The notes under the pieces are model-generated. The model was not told the DNA's origin. It made no database searches and was given only the letters and a program-made list of their open reading frames with translations. Positions 37,026-49,569 of a stretch of 64,000 nucleotides of DNA are shown here, piece after piece. Within the stretch, counting starts at the first letter, position 1, and every line of letters starts with the position of its first letter. This DNA is from Symsagittifera roscoffensis (taxonomy: Eukaryota > Xenacoelomorpha > Acoela > Convolutidae). The translations under genes were made by a program, and so were the position numbers. The DNA lies in contig NC_087064.1 of NCBI RefSeq assembly GCF_963678635.1, positions 61,311,548 to 61,375,547 of the forward strand, written 5' to 3'.

Positions 37026-37079
37026 AACAGCAAGAGTAGACGGTTGATGTGATAGTAGCACAAAAAATTCTGACCATAT
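37026..37079 (+). repeat. Dispersed repeat split by the LTR element, left part
   Basis: The ~50 bp before the LTR element match the family head (GTAGCACAAAAAATTCTGACC against GTAGCACAAATTGTTCCGACC at 61,682). The match resumes after the element: 57,559-57,858 carries the family middle and tail. The retroelement therefore inserted into this repeat, which is older. Confidence 0.65.
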
Positions 37080-37456
37080 TGAGTTAAGATGGGAGGTCTA
37101 CTCATAGAGTAATTTCAGATAGGGTACACCGTCTGCTCGTCACGCTATCTTATTTTCGGCCGGATAGATTCGTGCAACTTCTTAGTCTAATACCGATCTT
37201 AATCTTACTCTTATATCTCTTAGTCTCAATAGACCTAGAGTATACTGGTTTTTTACGAGTCGGTGTCTTGGAGAAAGCAACTAAGTTGTAAGTTAAATTC
37301 AAATTGCTCTGGTGCTGAAATTACAAATAATTTCAGCACTTACAAATAAGTGGGTTGTTAGTTTGATGGAGTGTGATTGGTTAGTCTGTAATATTTTATG
37401 GGGATAAAATGTCTAAATTATAACCAATAATAATATACAGTTTGGATCAGGTTCCA
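37080..37456 (-). repeat. 3' LTR (left)
   Basis: 377 bp, TGAGTTAAG...GGTTCCA on the plus strand, matching the right LTR apart from about 20 substitutions and small indels. It contains a perfect 11-bp inverted repeat (GTGCTGAAATT / AATTTCAGCAC, 37,312-37,339). Confidence 0.93.
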
Positions 37457-37472
37457 CCCATCCGGGTTTTAC
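37457..37472 (-). promoter_or_regulatory. Possible polypurine tract
   Basis: On the minus strand the bases just before the 3' LTR read GTAAAACCCGGATGGG. Only the last GGATGGG is purine-rich, so a polypurine tract is likely by position but poorly preserved. Confidence 0.35.
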
Positions 37473-38959
37473 AGATTTTTTGAATCTTTTATCTTCTATC
37501 TGTAATAAAGGATGGATGATGATCGTTGGTATTTGGCGAGCATCATTTCTATTCCGTTCTTGGAGGAAGAAGCTCCAGGAAGCTGAAATCGTAGATGTCA
37601 TTCTGTCATTCAACAATGACTGTGACCGCCAACAAAATCAATCTGATTTCCAAATGGTTTGTTATGATATTTGTTCTTGTTCGGCGTGGAGAACTGTGTT
37701 TCGATCTTGTTTGGGAAAGGCGTGAAGCTCGAGTTTGGAGGGAATGCCTTGTAACTCGGATATGTACGTATACTTAAGCATCGAGGTGGTCATTGGTCTG
37801 ATTCAATGAAGTCCTTTGCTTCGATGTCAAGTCGTAATTCAAATCCTTTGAGTTGTGGTTGTGGGCGGCATATCTGTTGTGTTTAGCCATTCTGTGGAAT
37901 GAGTGTGATGGAGTCGTCTTAGTTTCTTGATGCTCGTCTTCGTTATTGTGTTTGATCTATATTACTGCATTATATATTTTACATAAATAAATTTTTAGTT
38001 AGTTCTGTTTTTAGTTATGATTTACTCACACTTGTTAACCATTTATGTTGTGTTTGTTACTGGTTTTTCCTTTTGTTGTTTTGGTTTTGTCCTTTTCTCA
38101 AAAATCAAATTGTTTGGTTTGGGTTTGTCTTTCGACTTCTTGGTGTTTTTTTCTTTCTTTTTTAGACTTATCGATAATCTTCAAAAGAATGATTTATCTA
38201 GTTCTTTAAGCTGGTTTAATCCAGTTTAGGTACCGTGGGTTTACTTTTCTTAGTCACGCTTTTAGTTTGTGGTTTATGGTGTTTAGTAAGCTGCGTTGGT
38301 TAGTTGGGATTATTATATAATTCCCTTCCAACCGAAAAGAAAGTAGGAAATTTGTTATTACTAGTTTGAGTTGTTGTTAGTGAAAGTTAAAACTTGAAAT
38401 CATTACTTTAAACAATTCGTCGTGGTCGAGCTGTGCGAGTATGGATAGAATTTGTGTGCAACAGAATCGTCTTTCAAAAGGTTAGTATTGCCTGTTTTTG
38501 TATAAATTTACTAATAAAGTTTTTGAATTTACTGCTTTGTGGAGGTTAAAATTATTAAATTACTTTCATTGTATTTAGATTTACTACATTGGGGAAAAAA
38601 ATTTATATAATAATTTACTACCGTGGCGAAGAAATTTTACTGCGTCATTCATTAGGGTTTGTTAATAGAAATTTATAAATTATGAAAGAGTTTGTAATAT
38701 TTTTTTTTTTGATTTTTCTGTTTGTAGATGATCGCGATCTAAAGACTAAAGAAAAAACATTTGATAAAGAATGGTTAGTTTTATTTCGTATTTGTTAGTT
38801 TTAAAATTATTTAATTCATACTTACTTAGTCATCGGGAAAGAATCCATGAGGGAAGATATCGTGTATAGTATCAGATGTGGTTAGTAGTTTTGTTAACAT
38901 GCGAATGATGTTTTTAGTATGAAGCAGTGGCCAAAGCAATTGGAGTGCCGTAATGATCT
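37473..38959. other. Element 3' region without recognised gene
   Basis: About 1.5 kb between the last ORF and the 3' LTR. It is T/G-rich on the plus strand like the rest of the element, with only short ORFs. I see no domain or structured repeat. Confidence 0.55.
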
Positions 38960-39373
38960 TTAGTGCCAATGGAAAATTCTTGAGGTGTGTTCTGAATTAG
39001 ATGAAAAAAGCGTTTGATTATTCTTAGTATTGTGGATAAATTCTAAAATTGAAACTTCGACAGGTTGTATGTATTCACGCGGGACAATTAGTGGTCGGGA
39101 TTCTTCTACATTGAAAGTCTTGGTTAGTGGACAAAATATATGCATATGGGTTATAAGGTCATAGTTACGGAGGGTGCCTTGAAAGTTAGTATTTTTAATG
39201 CAATATGTGAAATTAAGAAAAAACGGTGATGTGTATTTAGAGTTAATAAATTGATATCGGTGATGGGGTTGTCTTGATGGTGTATGTAAGTCAAAATGAT
39301 TTTGCATGAATTTATAATAAGTGTAAGTATGTGTCTGTTGAGTTCTTAACATGATGTCGTGTGAACAGTGCAA
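38960..39373 (-). pseudogene. Second unknown ORF near the 3' LTR
   Basis: A 137-codon open stretch on the element's coding strand, 1.5 kb before the 3' LTR. It has many His, Thr and Asn residues and no known motif. It may be the distal part of the ORF at 39,974-40,611, since the strand between them is also coding-like with breaks. Confidence 0.35.
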
Positions 39374-39973
39374 ATCTTTTTCTTTGGGAGTGAGGAAGTG
39401 GAAGGTTAGTGAGAAGGTTTCAAATTTTTCGTAAAATGATTCATAAGCTTGAATGTCAATAAGTGCTTCTGAAATGATGTGATCATGTTTTTTTTTATCT
39501 TTTGAGCTGAGTGTGAAAATGTAAAGTACTCGGATGAAAAATTTTTTCGGTTAGTTGCGGGTTAGCGAACTTGTCGTCATCGAGGAATTGGTCTTGGTTA
39601 GGTCGGATAATATTATGGTCATAGTGCTCGATGGAATACTCGTTAGCTCGGGGTGCGGTGAACATTTTAAATAGTTTTTTGTATCCAACGTGTGTAAATT
39701 GTCGAGGTGTTAGTGCTGTAGTTAGTCAGAAAAGGTCATTTTTATTTCTTTCTATTTCTTGCGGTGTGTTAGTGAGTAGTAAACAAAGTGGGTTGGAGAA
39801 ATGATAATATGATGTCCATTGGAGTGTGGGGATTAATACATGCTCATCGACATAGTGGGGTTGTTCAGTATTGGGGTCGGAGTGATTATATGTATAATGA
39901 GGGAAGAGGGGTAAAGATAATTGGAGAAATTGGGTATTATTTGTATGGTCAGGGTGGTTTATTTAGTCTCGGG

Positions 39974-40611
39974 CTATTCCTGGTTTGGAGGGAAACGGAT
40001 GATTGGGAAATTTTTTTTTAAGGTTCTAAATGCACGGTTAGTAGTGGATGATGATTGGGTTGATGTTGAGGATTGGGCTAAAGAAGGGGTGTAATCTGAA
40101 GAAGGTGTGGGAGTTGGTGGGTTTGATGACGTTATGGTTGACAATAATTGATGAATAGTTAGAGTGTGAGGGTGTTGTACTTGTTGTTGTAGTGTTTTTA
40201 GGTTGTTTAGTTCGTATGATATTCGTGTGTTATCTGGGGAATTGTTGTTGGAGCGTTCATTCGTAAAGGGGGAGTATGTGGGTGTCACTTAGGAAACATG
40301 AGAGAGAGAGTAGAGGGGGAGTCAGTATGGGCTTGGGAGTGGATGGGTCGGAAGGGGGGTTGAGAAAATGTTGACGGGCTGGGTTCTGAATTTGCGAATT
40401 CGTCAGGGGTTTCTAAATCTGAATTCTCGAATTGGGAAATTGTGTGAAAAACTGTGATGTCTGAGTTAGCATCAGAACCCATGCCGGTTGATGTGTTAAT
40501 ATGGGGTGATTCAGGTGGCGGGAAAGCAAAAAGTGGGATGACGGGAATGGGTTTTTGGAGATTGGCTGGATGGGAAATTGAGCGGTGAAGGGATCCAACT
40601 TGTCGGCTCAT
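39974..40611 (-). pseudogene. Unknown ORF downstream of env
   Basis: Starting at an ATG 63 bp after the env-like stop, 108 codons (40,611-40,285) run into a further 104 codons in an overlapping frame (40,288-39,974). The product is rich in Ser, Pro, Thr, Gln and Asn and has no recognisable domain. An ORF after env is uncommon in Ty3/gypsy elements. It may be an accessory gene or captured sequence. Confidence 0.45.
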
Positions 40612-40673
40612 CGTGGGCTAAAAAAATGATTGTTCTGAGATTGAAAATTTGTGGTATGGGGTTGTTCGATTAT

Positions 40674-43152
40674 TTATTCATATGCATCGTCACTTTGAGA
40701 TTGTTGTGTTACTATATGGTGAATTGGACTTTGAGTATAACCAGGTCTTGAACTTGTAATATTTGTGAGTGCGAAATTTCTAAATTTTCGTGGTACTAGT
40801 GATAATGGGTGATTATGATTTAAACTTGGTAATTGTGGTGCTATAGGTGATGTGTTTGTAATTTGTTGTGATTCGTCATATGTTTTTGATGTAGTTGATA
40901 TTTTTGTTTTATATTTTTTTATTTGTGCATCTAAAAGTATTTTGTTTAATGATGTAGAAAAAATTCCAAAAAATCCTGCAAAAACTATGCGTGCTACACT
41001 TGCTTGTCTGTTTACTTGTGTGTGTATTGCGCATGTGTTATAGATTCCTTTCAATAGAGAGAAAAGAAATCCGATAAAATTAAACATTGCATATAATATA
41101 GTCAGTGTTTCTAAGATGTAATAGGGCCATCCTAGAAAGGCAAAAAGTTCGCTTTTCAGATTTACAAAACTAAAATTATTGATTGGTGATATATCCTGTG
41201 GTCGATTTTTTTTGCCATTTAAATTAATGTAATTTTCAATGTCTTTAAAAAATCCGCTGTAATCTTGTGCGTAAATGTCTGAAAATCCTGCAGTTTCTGC
41301 AAGTTTGCGTAAATTTTGATCTATTGATTGTCGTTGTATTGTGTCCATTTTTGTAAGTAGTTCCTGAAAACTGTTGTGTACGAATGTGGTGATGTATGTC
41401 TGATTTTGAGTAGATGCCGATCGATTGTAAATCGATATTCGGATTGCGGGCAATAGCTCTAATACTTTCAGGTGAAAACTTTTTTAATGGTTGCATTAGT
41501 GTTGGATATGGTGCGAGTAGATAGTTTTTGTCTTCGTCGGGGCTTAATTGTACAACATTGTGCCTATTTTCTGATCCACATGGTACTGTTGTATCCCAAA
41601 AATAAGTTCTTCGTGAGAGTGTATCAACAAAATGTACTTTATTTTTGTAGATTATTGGGATTCTTCTATAACATCGTTTATCTTCAAAAACATGCAAAGG
41701 TGATACTTTTTTGATACAAGTGCAATACCATAAAATGTTTCCTTCATAATAAATGAATTTTGATCTATTTGCGGATAATAAGTATCCTGCATATGGTATT
41801 TTTAGAACTGCTAGTGCGAGTGATTAGAGAATCTGCGTTCTTTCGTGTTCACATAATTGGTGTAGTGTTTCTAGTTCTGATAATGACATTTCTTGAAAAT
41901 TTTTATTGTGTAGTCTAATTTTATGTCTAAGTGTATGTCATAATGAAAAGCGCCAAAACATGTGCTGTTCATGAGTGATAGTTCTTGTAAACGTGTTCGT
42001 TCTGTATCTTGTGGTTTTAGTTTTCCACCGGGTCCTCCTGCATTCTTTTGAAATTTTACTGAAACGTATGAGTTTTCGTCAGTATATGAGTGAGATGTAG
42101 CCATTTGGTGTATGATTAATTTACCTGTATTCATGTCGAAACCGTTTTCGTATTCGACAAGAATTTCTGAATATTGTGTTTTGTAAAGTGGTTTGCTGTA
42201 TTTGCATGCAATTTCTGTTTCTGGGTATATTTGGAAACGTGTTAACTTATTCTCTTTTTTGTGGATGTTTCTAAATTTATGATTAGTAGTTCTAATTTGG
42301 TCACGGTTTACATCTTCGTACGGGATTGACTAAAAAAAAACTTTTGGTGAAATTTTATCATTCTAGCGTGTATTTTGGCTTCTTGAAAAATTGTGCAGGT
42401 TTCTTCGGGAAACCAAACAATGGTTGCTTGTGTGCGTGTTGTAGGATCGCAATATCCTTGGTCGTTTTTGCAAGGGAGTCTGATTCCTTGGTAGAGTATT
42501 GTGTCATCTTTTAAGTAGCGTGTAAGTTGTATTTTTTTAAGTTGTATTTTCCAATCGAAAAACATTATTTCTTGGTATCCTTTATTTTTTGCATCTGCTT
42601 TGCGTTTTGAGGAATTATTTATTCCAATGTGTGGTATCAAATTTTTATCATGAAGATTGTATGTTAATCTTCCATGTGCTCCATGGAAGGGAAATTTTGT
42701 ATCTAGTCGTATGTTTTCTATTTGTGCTTTTATTTGGTGTGAGGTTTAGTTCGTTTTTACAGTCTTCCGAGCTGAGGTGTAAAAATCTTTCGATGTTACT
42801 TTGGTAGAAAGATTCGTGGTCTAATCTGTTTTTATTTCCGTTTGAAACTTGTGAACAATGTACTTTTTTTCGGAAAATGTTGCTGTAACTTTGTATCCTG
42901 TTAGTGTAGTTGCTCGGGTTTTGAGTATAACATAGCTATTACATTCGTGGTTTCTATAGCTTGTGGTTCGGATTCACATTGTATTACTTGATTGATAGCA
43001 TATTTATGTCGTGTTTTTTGTTCGTTTTCTTCACAATCGTAGTGTGTTACTAGTAGATCCTGAGGTCCTGTCCGAGGAGAAGGATTTTGATTTGGCTCGG
43101 AAAAAATGAGAAAAAGAAGGTGTTGAAATGTGAATATCTTTAGAATATACAT
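40674..43152 (-). pseudogene. Env-like glycoprotein region, broken
   Basis: The first part (43,152-42,901) starts with a hydrophobic signal-peptide-like N-terminus. Middle parts (42,640-42,308, 42,134-41,871, 41,697-41,245) contain spaced Cys residues and lie in different frames. The last part (41,453-40,674, 259 codons) has two hydrophobic segments (about residues 105-131 and 154-167) followed by a polar tail, as expected for an anchored fusion-type subunit. Position after pol and the signal peptide/anchor layout support env. The family of the glycoprotein is not assigned. Multiple frameshifts make it non-functional. Confidence 0.7.
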
Positions 43153-43273
43153 GTGTATGATAATCCTGAGTATGCGTCATAAAAAGTTATGTATCCGATT
43201 GTCTTTTTAGTGTACCTATTGTATTTATATATTATTTCGGTTGTTGTAAATGGGGTAGATAAAGATTGGGCTG

Positions 43274-44220
43274 TTATATTGGAAGAGCTAACGGAAAGGG
43301 GTGTTGAACAATTTTATTTAGTCTTACTGTAATTTCGAATTTTAGTGTGAGACTATTTTTGTGAAGTATTTGGATGTTATGTTCTCGAATATCTTTATGG
43401 ATATCTTGTCTATTTTGTAATCTATTTAGTGCCCAGTTGTGTAGTCTGCTACTTTCTTGATGTTGACCAAATAATGGTGGAGGTGCTACAAATTTATTCC
43501 AATCTAATCGTAGTGGTATATTATTTGATGATTGTTCTTGATATCGTGAATCAAGATTTGTAGAAAAGTTTAGGGGAAAAAGTGTTGGTGATATTTGACT
43601 TAAAGAAGGTGTTGAAGGAAGGGAAAGTGTTTCTGGTAATGTTGATAGTGTTGTATCAGATGAAACGTCAATTGGGTCGTTTACTAAATTTGGTTCACCT
43701 CGAGTGTAGGTATGCGTTACCCAATATGGAAGACGTTCTGTAGTTGCCGGGGGATTAAAATGATTTTCTCGGATTTGTTTTGATGTGGGAGTTGAACCTA
43801 AGTAGTCTGATATAATATTGGAAGTGCTTCGTTGTGAAGCACTTGGGGGAGTATCTGGTAGTGTGCTACTAGAAAGGTCTAAAAGATTTGGTGTTGGTGA
43901 CTGAGGTATTTTAAAATGAACTCTGGGAGTTTGAAAATTTCTGTTTTGTCTTGGATGTATAAATTGTCTATTTATTTCGAGTGTATTTTGGTTTTGGCTA
44001 ATGTGTCTTACTCTGTTAAAATCTTGTTGTAGATGTGGGTATATATTATATGATGGTTCGTATTGTGGTTCGCTCAAAGTTGCTTGGCGAACAACTGATT
44101 CTAATGGTTCGGATAATCGTGTGTGTCTTTCTTCAAAAGTATATGGATTGTCTTGGAAAGAAATGCGTGTGGATGATTAGGGATTTTGAGTATTTGTAGG
44201 TGTTGTTAGGTTTTCTTGGG
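43274..44220 (-). pseudogene. Unknown Pro/Ser/Thr-rich ORF between pol and env
   Basis: A 267-codon open stretch (43,274-44,077) continues upstream in the same frame to a TAA near 44,180 and beyond it. It is rich in Pro, Ser, Thr and Asn in the first two-thirds and more charged at the end, with no signal peptide or membrane segment. It may be an env leader or an accessory protein. I do not recognise it. Confidence 0.55.
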
Positions 44221-44528
44221 ATGTTGTCGGTGGGACTGGTGTGGGGGTTATTGATTAGAAATTTTGAAAAAATTTTTAGAATTGAATTGTTTATGATGAA
44301 AATTTATGTTTACTATAGTATTCTTCCACAAAAAGAAATAAACGAATGGTGACTAATGTGAATGTGATGATTGCCTTTTTTATAAATTTGCATATTGTCA
44401 TTATGAGTGATTTTAAAATTGTGAGAAAAATTATGAATAGTAGAAAAACATCGGTTCTACTAAATAGGTTTCGAAACATTTAAATAGTTATTGAATTATC
44501 GTACCTGAGGAGGTTATCAAAAATTGTG

Positions 44529-44530
44529 GA

Positions 44531-44590
<60 letters not shown>
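44529..44590. repeat. (TA)n microsatellite
   Basis: About 30 uninterrupted TA units inside the retroelement, between the (pol-env) unknown ORF and the pol tail. It is noncoding and likely to vary in length. Confidence 0.97.
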
Positions 44591-44591
<1 letters not shown>

Positions 44592-45101
44592 TTCGAATAG
44601 GGAATAAAAAAATAGAAAAAGGTGGCAAAAAATTATTAAAAGAGTTTTTAAGGTTTCTTAGGTATCAAATGAAAAAATATTTTGAGAAAGTTAGAAAGTT
44701 TTATGAGAAAAATTGAAAATATTTGTTTGAGTTCATCGACCGTCGCAGAAAGAAGCATTTGAGAAATGATTCGTTTTTTTGAATTTTTTTAAAAATTTTT
44801 TGGGGCTAAATTTGAGTGTGGTCGGATTATTTATTGATTTTTTGACAAGTGGGTTGGGTTTTGGCAAATATTGTTGAGGGTTATTTTATGGTGTTTTATC
44901 TTCTTGGTGTTGATTTGTTTATGGAATGTTTGGGAGTATCTAAGAATTATTTGTACTTTAAGCTAAATGATCATGTGCTTTTTGGTCTTTAGGCTAAGTA
45001 AAATTTTTGCTTTGGGGTTTTTGAGGTCTAGATTTGGAAAACATTGTTGATCTTTGTACTACTTGATAGGAGAGGATTGTTACAATGAGATTGTATTTAT
45101 T

Positions 45102-45758
45102 TTAGTTGTCAATTTGTAGCGGTTTGCTTATTTTTGACCCGGAGGTCTTGAAGTTATAGATAGTTATAGTTATGCTCGGAGGTGAATATTTGTCGGCTAA
45201 TAAAATCGTGTTATTATGAATAAGGTGATGATTCGGAATGATTTCTATTGGCTGATTTTGAACTAGATCTGTTAAAGTGTTTCTCAGCATGGTTTTTTGA
45301 AAATGTGTATGTTCAAAATGATTAAAAAGAAGGTGATTGATAATGAAAATTCAAGTTGTTTTTGAAATTCAACATTTTTCAATATTTTAGATTGTGGAAT
45401 GAATGTTTTATAATTTTTTTGTGGCTGGCTTCTAAGTCGTGATGATTTTCTATGTTCAGATTTCTTTTTTTGATTTTTTCTGTCATTTTCCTAATTTTTC
45501 TTTCTTTTTGAGACATTTTTGTCTCTGGTTTAGAAGATTTTTGGTGAGCTAATTCTTTTTGTTGAGTCGGTTTCGAATTCATATGTTTGTCAGTGTTTTG
45601 ATTCTGTTCAATTTCTGAATTGTTTGGAACAATTTTTAAACCTGTAAAAGAATGTAATTGAGTTAATTCACGGAGTGCGTATTCTTTTGGATAATAAGGT
45701 ATAAGGTTATTTCGATGCTGAACAATTTCTTTTTTACTTGAGTCAGTAAGTTTGTATG
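45102..45758 (-). pseudogene. Pol C-terminal tail fragments
   Basis: Two short open parts (45,379-45,582, Lys/Glu/Ser-rich, and 45,102-45,290) continue the integrase C-terminal region in different frames. A charged, low-complexity tail after integrase is common in this group. No domain is visible. Confidence 0.5.
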
Positions 45759-46800
45759 TTACATCAGTGGGTTTATCAATTATTTGATATGGTCTTTTTT
45801 GGAGTGGTTGTAATTTTTTGGAAATGATTTTTTGTGTTGTGGAGTTTGGAGTTAAAACAAATATTTTGATTTTTAAATCTGTTGCTGGTGTGAATTGATT
45901 TGTTTATTTATGTTTTGTCTTTGTAACAATTTTTTTGTAATTTTTTGATAAATTTCATTGTGTTTTTTATCTCTATTTAAAATCCATTCGGTGTGTGTAC
46001 CAGAAGCTAATTTCAAAATTTGTGGATGATGAAAGTGATCTTTTCGGAAGCTAATTTTAAAATTTGTGGATGATGAAAGTCATCATGGGTATGTAGTGGT
46101 GAGTTGTAACAAATTGAATCTTTCTTCAGTTGACAATAACCTGAGCATTTTTATGGGCGTTTGCTGAAGCATTATTAGTTTTCGTGGTTTTTGGTTAAAT
46201 ACGGTTTCATATGGTGACATTCCTAGTGTTGTTGTAATTTGTGAATTATAAGCTAAGGGAAATCATTTTACATCTGTTGACCATTCGGTATATCGTGTAT
46301 CATTTCCATTGATGATACTTCTGAGATATTCTTGTAATGAACGGTTCATATCTTCGACTAATCCATTTTTCCAAGGTGCATGAGATGTACGTGGTTTATG
46401 TTTAATATTATATGAGTGGCATAATGTGATAATTTCGTTGTTAATAATTTCAGTGCCATTGTCTGTGACTAGTATTTCGGGTAATCCGAATTTAGCTATC
46501 CAGTGTTCGTAGAGTGTTGTATATGCTTAATAAACATTACAGTGGGGTATTGGGTTGAGTGCTACATAGTGCGTAAATGCATCAACAATTACCATTATAT
46601 ATGAGTTTCCTTCTGAGGATGGTGAAATTGTTCCTTTTGTGCCAAATGAGATTCTATGATTAAAGTATAGACTTTGTTCTTTAAAATCTTGTTTTTCTGC
46701 AATTTGTTTTTGATTTTGGTAAGGTTTATTTAATTGGCATATTATACACTCGTTGCATAATACGTTAATCCAAATTGGTGCATTTGAGAAATAAAAAATG
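45759..46800 (-). repeat. Integrase tandem unit 1 (1,042 bp)
   Basis: First of three head-to-tail copies of 1,042 bp that span the integrase zinc domain, core and C-terminal part. It joins the normal Pol C-terminus on its left. It shares with unit 2 a TAA in the core (near 46,530), where unit 3 has a sense codon. Confidence 0.93.
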
Positions 46801-47842
46801 TTACATCAGTGGGTTTATCAATTATTTGATATGGTCCTTTTTGGAGTGGTTGTAATTTTTTGGAAATCATTTTTTGTGTTGTGGAGTTTGGAGTTAAAAC
46901 AAATATTCCAATTTTTAAATCTGTTGCTGGTGTGAATTGATTTGTTTATTTATGTTTTGTCATTGTAACAATTTTTTTGCAATTTTTTGATAAATTTCAT
47001 TGTGTTTTTTATCTCTATTTAAAATCCATTCGGTGTGTGTACCAGGAGCTAATTTCAAAATTTGTGGATGATGAAAGTGATCTTTTTGGAAGCTAATTTT
47101 AAAAATTGTGGATGATGAAAGTCATCATGGGTATGTAGTGGTGAGTTGTAACAAATTGAACCTTTCTTCAGTTGACAATATCCTGTGCATTTTTATGGGC
47201 GTTTACTGAAGCATTATTAGTTTTCGTGGTTTTTGGTTAAATACCGTTTCATATGGTGACATTCATAGTGTTGTTGTAATTTGTGAATTATAAGCTAAGG
47301 GAAATCATTTTACATCTGTTGACCATTCGGTATATCGTGTATCATTTCCATTGATGATACTTCTGAGATACTCTTGTAATGAACGGTTCATATCTTCGAC
47401 TAATCCATTTTTCCAAGGTGCATGAGATGTACGTGGCTTATGTTTAATATTATATGAGTGGCATAATGTGATAATTTCGTTGTTAATAATTTCAGTGCCA
47501 TTGTCTGTGACTAGTATTTCGGGTAATCCGAATTTAGCTATCCAGTGTTCGTAGAGTGTTGTATATGCTTAATAAACATTACAGTGGGGTACTGGGTTGA
47601 GTGCTACATAGTGCGTAAATGCATCAACAATTACCATTATATATGAGTTTCCTTCTGAGGATGGTGAAATTGGTCCTTTTGTGCCAAATGAGATTCTATG
47701 ATTAAAATTAAGACTTTGTCCTTTAAAATCTTGTTTTTCTGCAATTTGTTTTTGATTTTGGTAAGGTTTATTTAATTGGCATATTATACACTCGTTGCAT
47801 AATACTTTAATCCAAATTGGTGCATTTGAGAAATAAAAAACG
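46801..47842 (-). repeat. Integrase tandem unit 2 (1,042 bp)
   Basis: Second copy, with both unit borders at the same sequence position (GAAATAAAAAA joined to the ACATCAGTGGG segment). It carries the TAA shared with unit 1 (near 47,572). The repeat period is 1,042 bp in both steps. Confidence 0.93.
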
Positions 47843-48884
47843 TTACATCAGTGGGTTTATCAATTATTTGATAGGATCCTTTTTGGAGTGGTTGTAATTT
47901 TTTGGAAATCATTTTTTGTGTTGTGGAGTTTGGAGTTAAAACAAATTTTCCGATTTTTAAATCTGTTGCTGGTGTGAATTGATTTGTTTATTTATGTTTT
48001 GTCATTGTAACAATTTTTTTGCAATTTTTTGATAAATTTCATTGTGTTTTTTATCTCTATTTAAAATCCATTCGGTGTGTGTACCAGGAGCTAATTTCAA
48101 AATTTGTGGATGATGAAAGTGATCTTTTTGGAAGCTAATTTTAAAATTTGTGGATGATGAAAGTCATCATGGGTATGTAGTGGTGAGTTGTAACAAATTG
48201 AATCTTTCTTCAGTTGACAATAACCTGTGCATTTTTATGGGCGTTTGCTGAAGCATTATTAGTTTTCGTGGTTTTTGGTTAAATACCGTTTCATATGGTG
48301 ACATTCCTAGTGTTGTTGTAATTTGTGAATTATACGCTAAGGGAAATCATTTTACATCTGTTGACCATTCGGTATATCGTGTATCATTTCCATTGATGAT
48401 ACATCTGAGATATTCTTGTAATGAACGGTTCATATCTTCGACTAATCCATTTTTCCAAGGTGCATGAGATGTACGTGGTTTATGTTTAATATTATATGAG
48501 TGGCATAATGTGATAATTTCGTTGTTAATAATTTCAGTGCCATTGTCTGTGACTAGTATTTCGGGTAATCCGAATTTAGCTATCCAGTGTTCGTAGAGTG
48601 TTGTATATGCATAATAAACATTACAGTGGGGTACTGGGTTGAGTGCTACATAGTGCGTAAATGCATCAACAATTACCATTATATATGAGTTTCCTTCTGA
48701 GGATGGTGAAATTGTTCCTTTTGTGCCAAATGAGATTCTATGATTAAGATATAGACTTTGTCCTTTAAAATATTATTTTTCTGCAATTTGTTTTTGATTT
48801 TGGTAAGGTTTATTTAATTGGCATATTATACACTCGTTGCATAATACTTTAATCCAAATTGGTGCATTTGAGAAATAAAAAATT
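47843..48884 (-). repeat. Integrase tandem unit 3 (1,042 bp)
   Basis: Third copy, joined on its right to normal Pol sequence. It lacks the TAA shared by units 1 and 2 and therefore has the longest open integrase core (110 codons). Confidence 0.93.
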
Positions 48885-48980
48885 TGGATAAAATTAGATT
48901 ATGTCTTTTCTGATCCTGAATGTCCTTTAGTATGTAGGGTATGTGAAGTAATGAATGCTATTAACATCATACTTAAAGGT
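47843..48980 (-). pseudogene. Integrase, least damaged copy (unit 3)
   Basis: The HHCC zinc domain comes first: HTKGH near 48,925 and CNECIIC near 48,830. The catalytic core follows (48,679-48,347) with Asp in VDAFTHY, Asp in VTDNGTE and Glu in NGLVED. Thirty-five residues lie between the last two, the DD35E arrangement. A TGA then cuts the core at 48,345. The same TGA is in all three tandem copies, so it predates the triplication. A TAA between zinc domain and core (about 48,773) is private to this unit. Confidence 0.9.
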
Positions 48981-49569
48981 AGACAAGGTACTTTAAAATT
49001 AGGTGTTTGATATTCTAAAATGTCTGTGTTTTCATTTATAGTGGTTTTATTGAATTTTCTGAAGTATCTAAGGAGTGTTTTGTTTCCTAAGATTGTGGTA
49101 TCAGCTTTGTTTGATTTAGTTGTATATTTGCGCCCTGATTTTAATTGTCTGATGACTGGGTCGAGGATTTGATATTTTGTAATAATTCTAAGGTATTTCT
49201 AACGTTTTCTATTTCTATCTTTGATAGGGGTATTGTGTCAAGTGGGTCATGTAGATTAAAAACTTGATTTATCGTGTATTTTGAATCATTTGGTAACGGT
49301 CCCGATAAGTTTATTGTATCAGTTAGATTTTCTTTTTCTATGAAAGGGAATGGGTCCTTTTTATGTGGTTGTTTATTAATTCGCTTTTGTTGAGTATTAT
49401 TTTTGATCCATGTGAATATGGAATCGGCTTAAATGTAGATGTACTAAGTAAATCAACTTCATAGTGGTTGTTTTGACAATCTAAATATAGTGGAAAAAAA
49501 TGTAGGTTGTTTATTTGTGATTGATCTATGTCAGTTTTTACTGCATATTTTCATTCCAATCGTGGTGAA

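Larger units (their letters stand above)
29937..37079. other. Gene-poor intergenic DNA
   Basis: Apart from the repeats and hairpins listed separately, I see no supported gene. Open frames of 60-106 codons occur on both strands (for example 31,085-31,405 and 32,234-32,545). They lack family motifs and plausible splice context and have the composition of AT-rich noncoding DNA. Confidence 0.6.

Noticed and set aside
40852-41043. Plus-strand ORFs inside the retroelement (for example 40,852, 41,472, 50,740)
   Set aside because: They are antisense shadows of the minus-strand env-like and RT reading frames.
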